From Tritrichomonas musculus (lineage: Eukaryota > Parabasalia > Tritrichomonadida > Tritrichomonadidae): a stretch of 64,000 nt of DNA. The stretch's first letter is position 1, and each line of letters begins with the position of its first letter. This document shows, piece after piece, positions 59,429 to 64,000 of the stretch. The stretch covers positions 434,001-498,000 of the forward strand of contig JAPFFF010000065.1 of assembly GCA_039105265.1 (NCBI GenBank), given 5' to 3'. A program made the position numbers and the translations under genes. Under the pieces are notes generated by a model, which did not search any database, had not been told where the DNA came from, and saw only the letters and a list, made by a program, of their open reading frames with translations.

Positions 59429-60489
59429 AACTGCAAACTTTTCTCCCTTTATTTGTTTTACTTAACTGATAACTAACTGACTAAATAACCGCTTTTTTAT
59501 ATTATCTTTTTTTTATCTTTATATATATAAAATTAAACGTTTTTTTTCTTCAATGAAGACTTATGATGATTCATCATAAGATGATGAAATTTTGATTTTG
59601 AAAGATTTTGAATGAATTATTTGATGATTGAAAAAAAGTATATTTCATATCACTTTTTTGAAAAATATCAAAGAACAACTGATTTAATAAATTTTATATA
59701 AATGAGGGGAAAACTTAGTATAATTATGTTTATGATTGAATATTAATAAAAACAAACATTACGATACGTTCACGTTCTCATCAATGCTTCCGATGATGAA
59801 AAATTGAGAAGAGTGTATCTAAAGAAAGATGAAGTGTTTTGATCTGCAAAAATGTTCAATGAGTTACTTATGTTTTGTATTATATCGATATTATAAAAAA
59901 ATGAAAACGAACGAAGTAAGTCAATTTTTGAGAAGAGCTCTTCTCAAAAATAATGAATTCAACAAATTCATTTGATATTGATAAAATATATAATATAAAG
60001 AAATCTGATCAATATTTTTCTGTTTTTGATTCATGAATTTAATCTAGTGTTGATAAAACCGATTTTTGATTATTAAAAATTGACTTTTTTTATATAAAAA
60101 AGTTTGTCATTTTCACTTCATTTTATTATCAAATAATGAAGAGTGTCATATATATTAAAAGTCATAAACGAATCTATTGTCTTCATTATCAACGAGGAGC
60201 AGCTCTTCACAATCATTTTTCATGCATGAAAGGACTCCTCCTTCACTTGTATTCTCTATGCAAATATTCAACACCAGCGTGTGCAGCCTTAATTTTGCAT
60301 TTACGAAGTGATTGGATTTCAGTGAAACGATGATGCTTCAGCCACATTTCTTACAAGGAAAAGTTGTCCAGAGTCATTCTTTCCACCTGCAAAAGCGCGT
60401 CCTTCTTTACTCACTGCAAAAAAGTGACTTGCTATGCAAGGCATGCAAATCATTTATATACATTTCAATTCTTTAACTGCTGTCAATTT
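59429..60489. other. Intergenic spacer of unit 3, with 521-bp deletion
   Basis: Begins with CTAACTGACTAAATAACCG. The deletion joint is at about 60164 (GTCATAAACG). Because of it the 3' end of the reverse-strand RCC1 relic is lost. Confidence 0.55.
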
Positions 60490-60757
60490 CTAGATAGGTG
60501 ACTCAGACACTCTGCAATTTGTGACCAGTGCAACTATTGATTCAAAACAGAGCGAAAGACTTGATGCCTTCTCGCAATCTTGCAAAGAAACAGATTCGGC
60601 TGCAGGCAAAGAAATTACACAAATGTTGAAGTCAATAATTTCACCTTCACTGAAAATGACAACCGCTTCATTACAACAACCGAAATGTGCCACTGGATCG
60701 TGGTTACCGATATCTAGGAAAATGGATCACCTTTATATATGTTAATGTGACAGAGAA
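60165..60757 (-). pseudogene. Decayed RCC1-domain relic, unit 3 (shortened)
   Basis: Counterpart of about 41168-41760. The remaining pieces include AHFGCCNEAVVIFSEGEI. It is missing its downstream end through the 521-bp deletion. Confidence 0.6.
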
Positions 60758-62571
60758 CGAAATGTCTTTTTTCTTTCCTTCTCTTTCAGACAGCATAAAG
60801 TGAAGCATTCACAACAAACAGCAGGAAGCGGAATGAACTCTTGATTGAGACAATATTTGAATTGAAAAAGTTATAAATAACATTTAATGGATTGAAAAAT
60901 GAAAAATGAAAAATTTTTGTCAATCACACTTCATTTTGTCATCCGATAATAAAAGTTAAATAAATGGAGCATATACGCATTATTTATAATATGATTATTA
61001 ACTCGATTATTATTTGTTTTATTTAATGAATTTGAGATACTTTTTTTCTCAATGAATATTTGATGTATCAAACATCTATACGATAAATGACAGTTCACAA
61101 TGATTGCATGTTAATTATTTCACAATATGAAATCATCAATATGCTTCTTCATTAAAAAATCTATAAATCATTCTGAATATTTTTGACTACTGAATTAAAA
61201 CTGTTTTGCTTTCTATTCGAGAGATTAATATGATGAAGCTTTCATGAAGAAATGAATCTCTTGATGATCAATTTAAATAAAGCCATTCTTCACAATTTAA
61301 AGACAAAAAGTCATCAATTATAATTTGCATATGATTGAAAAAAATCAAAGTATGTGACTTTGGAGTGTCAACGCTAGTGAATCTGGATAAAAAAGTCTGT
61401 GATTTGATCAATTAGAGAACTGAAATTCATGGATTCTGAATTCATCGATGAATGTAACAAATAAAATGAAAACATCTATGTTTACAGTTTCAGAGTGCTG
61501 ATGCTCTTCATGAAAAATGGAGGTGGCATGCAAAAAAGATTAAGATGAGTGACAAAATGAAATAAATAAAAAAAATGAAAAGGAAAATTCTTCTTTCAAT
61601 GATTTTTTCAAAACAATTGGTTAATCGCATCTCATCTCAATGAAATGATCGATGAAATACAGCATAAAAACTGCAATTTTATCAAATTATCAAATTCAGA
61701 ATTGAATGAAGTAAAATCACTGGTCAAACATTGAATTGTTTTTTTAAAATTATCAAAATAATATTTTTGAGTGATTTTTGATATTTTTCTTTGATGTTTA
61801 ACAAAATTGGTTCCAATCTTATTGAAAATGTTGTGTATACTATTCTGAATATTCTCAATCATTAAAAGTTAATGAAGTGATGTTCGAAACTTGTAATGAT
61901 TATATTTTATTTTTGTCGATTTAAATATATAGAGTGGCCGATAAGTTCGTGAATTTTCATTAACTCAATGAATATCAAAGACAACAAAATAATAATAATG
62001 CTATAAAAACTACATGATTTGTGTCAATGCATAAACAAAATAAAATAAATATTAAATGACTACATCATGAATAATGTTAATTCAAAAAAAATAAATGTCT
62101 AATTTTTTTTGAAATCTAAAGATTACATTTGAATATCTTATATAACAATTTTCAAAGGAATTTTGAAACAAAAATCACGAGTACCAACACATTTTAAATT
62201 TAAGATGGTACTCGTGATTTTTGATATCTTCTTTGTTTATTTGCAAAATTCTTTACATCTTGTTTAAAATACAGTGGAAATAATAGTGATCATTCTTTAA
62301 TCTTTGAAATTAAATGTAATTTGATTTTCTTCATCTTAATAAATCTTCATGAATTAAAATGAGAATTAAAAAGTATTTTTTTGAATTTGTTTACTTTTTC
62401 AAACAAAGATCGAATACTTTTATCAATATCTTTCATCATACATAGGTACTCTTGAGAGCTGTTTGCAAAATAAACATATTTCAAATATTTCATTTTTAAT
62501 CAAATAAAAGCAACCACAAAATTTTCATTAAAATTATTGAACTTTTTGAAAGAAATAAGATAAACTGATTT
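60758..62571. other. Intergenic spacer of unit 3
   Basis: Counterpart of 41761-43577, with the mariner-type end (61932-61980) and the hairpin (62170-62222). No gene. Confidence 0.55.
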
Positions 62572-62598
62572 CTCTCAATTTTATAAAAAAATAATTGA

Positions 62599-64000
62599 AT
62601 GAAGGTTTGTGGATATAACAAATATTCCCAACTTACAGAAGACTCAAACAAACAAGATTCAGAAGGAGATCCAATCATCTGCCCTCCATGCGACTCCCAT
62701 CTCAACATTTCTTCACTTTTATCAATTTCAGCATACCTTGGTCACACGATATGGATCACTAACGAAGGGCAAGGCTATGCAGTTGGTAACAATGGAGATG
62801 GGCAAATCCTTGGAACACATAAGAAAGAAGTTATCAAAGAATCCCAACGACTTGAACTGAAAGACAAGGAAGGTCGTCCTTGCCAACTTATTTCAGCTGT
62901 TTGTGGCTATTCTTACACTCTGTACCTTTTTTATAGTTCTAGTTCAAAGAACAACCAGCTTGCATATGTTCATAAAGATCACGAAAGCGGCACTCCAGTT
63001 TTTGTGAGTATAAATGGTCACAATCCTATTCATCTTTTTGGTGGACGTTACACAGCAGCAGCAGTCGACGCAGAAGGATCAATATTTTATATAACAACAG
63101 GAGACATGGAGGCAGGAAGAGAGAATATTGAAAAGTCAGTCCTTCCACAGAGTGAGAAACCAGTCAGCATCGCCTGCTGCGTGTCATTCGTCATTGCATC
63201 TGGCTCGAGTGGTCGAGTCTTCTGTGCAAATGTTCCATGTGATAGTGAGGCAGGTGGGAAATTGACATTTGGAATAGTGAAAGAACTTGAAGGAAAAGAA
63301 ATCATCGAAGTGTCAGGCATATCTGATCACTGTCTGGCAGTTTGTAAAGATGGGCGAGTCTTTGTCCGCGGATCAGATTGGCGTGGCTGTCTGGGACTGG
63401 GAGGACGATCATCAGAAAGCGAATTCACAGAAATTTCAGGACTGAAACACAAAATCATTTCAGCCTCAGCTGGCTGGGCTCATTCACTTTTCATCACATC
63501 AGAAGGGAAGGTCCTCGCGTGTGGACGTAACGGTTGTGGCGAGCTCCTCACCACTGAACCAGGTTCCGATATTTGCACACCAGCTGAGACAACGATCAGA
63601 GGCGGTGCTTCATTCTGCATTGCAGGAAGTTCTATTTCATTTGTTTTTGTTGGGACAGAACCGCCAGCAAACACGCCAAACAGGCGAATCAAAGAAAAAG
63701 TGGGAAGCAACATTGAGGAAGAAAACGCAAAACTGAAGGAAGAAAATTCAAAGCTCAAAGAAGAAATTGCGAAGCAGAAGGAAGAGAATGCGAGGCTTCG
63801 CCAGCAGGTTTCATCGACATCGCCGCCTGCAGCGCCGACAGTTGGTCTGAAGCTTCTTGATGCGAGCACGATTGAGAGTCTTGATCGTTGCGAGGAGGTT
63901 GGTTCCGGCGGTTTTTGCCGCGTGTACAAAGTCTACAAGAGGGAAGCTTACGCGCTGAAGGAGATGAACGCGAGCGAATCAGTCGAGCGAAACTTCGGCC
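62599..64000 (+). CDS. RCC1-repeat TKL protein kinase, copy 3, 3' partial
   Basis: ATG at 62599; open to the window end (467 codons), stopping within the kinase N-lobe just after YALKEM. The first ~95 residues and the part after ~350 are almost identical to copies 1 and 2. Between them (about 62900-63640) some 20 residues differ, clustered, and several bring it nearer to the RCC1 consensus ([20 protein letters not shown] then RNGCGELL). Same upstream CTCTCAAT at 62572. Confidence 0.85.
   Translation, partial: MKVCGYNKYSQLTEDSNKQDSEGDPIICPPCDSHLNISSLLSISAYLGHTIWITNEGQGYAVGNNGDGQILGTHKKEVIKESQRLELKDKEGRPCQLISAVCGYSYTLYLFYSSSSKNNQLAYVHKDHESGTPVFVSINGHNPIHLFGGRYTAAAVDAEGSIFYITTGDMEAGRENIEKSVLPQSEKPVSIACCVSFVIASGSSGRVFCANVPCDSEAGGKLTFGIVKELEGKEIIEVSGISDHCLAVCKDGRVFVRGSDWRGCLGLGGRSSESEFTEISGLKHKIISASAGWAHSLFITSEGKVLACGRNGCGELLTTEPGSDICTPAETTIRGGASFCIAGSSISFVFVGTEPPANTPNRRIKEKVGSNIEEENAKLKEENSKLKEEIAKQKEENARLRQQVSSTSPPAAPTVGLKLLDASTIESLDRCEEVGSGGFCRVYKVYKREAYALKEMNASESVERNFG

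Larger units (their letters stand above)
58045..64000 (+). repeat. Tandem array unit 3, cut by the window end
   Basis: Same order as units 1 and 2. It lacks 521 bp between about 60164 and 60165 (relative to 40647-41167 of unit 1), with a TCA microhomology at the joint. The RCC1-kinase gene runs off the window. Confidence 0.85.

Overview
The window looks like nuclear DNA of a trichomonad (Parabasalia), AT-rich and Tritrichomonas- or Trichomonas-like. The signs are intron-free genes, many CAMK- and TKL-type kinases, RCC1-repeat/kinase fusions, a BTB-F5/8C-type relic, a half-size ABCA-like transporter and a giant Maverick (Polinton) element. The genus is an inference. Region 1 (1-1184) holds the C-terminal part of a CAMK-like kinase. 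Region 2 (1813-28524) is a three-level nest of mobile elements. The outside is a mariner-like element with TA target duplications, broken by a second TA-flanked element with 333-bp inverted repeats, itself broken by a 23.9-kb Maverick with identical 277-bp inverted repeats and a 6-bp CAGGAA duplication. The Maverick carries a protein-primed-type DNA polymerase B, packaging ATPase, integrase, major capsid protein, KilA-N protein, fibre-like protein and several unrecognised genes. It looks whole at the level of gene content. Remnants of one unrecognised gene flank the nest. Region 3 (28525-38485) is host DNA: an ABCA-like transporter, a broken BTB/F5-8C-type gene, a second mariner-like element with another inverted-repeat element inside it, and a Rab-C2 gene separated by one in-frame TAA from a coiled-coil/TKL kinase gene. 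Region 4 (about 38486 to the end) is a tandem array of a roughly 8.7-kb unit: two full copies and a third cut by the window end. Each unit has (a) a chimera of a GH20 beta-N-acetylhexosaminidase fragment fused to a kinase C-lobe, (b) a decayed RCC1 relic on the opposite strand, and (c) an intact RCC1-coiled-coil-TKL kinase gene. The copies differ by a 1,200-bp hAT-like insertion, an 867-bp inverted-repeat insertion, a 521-bp deletion, a frameshift and a cluster of replacements in the RCC1 part of copy 3. This is ongoing local gene-family expansion and decay. All calls were made by reading; no database search was run.
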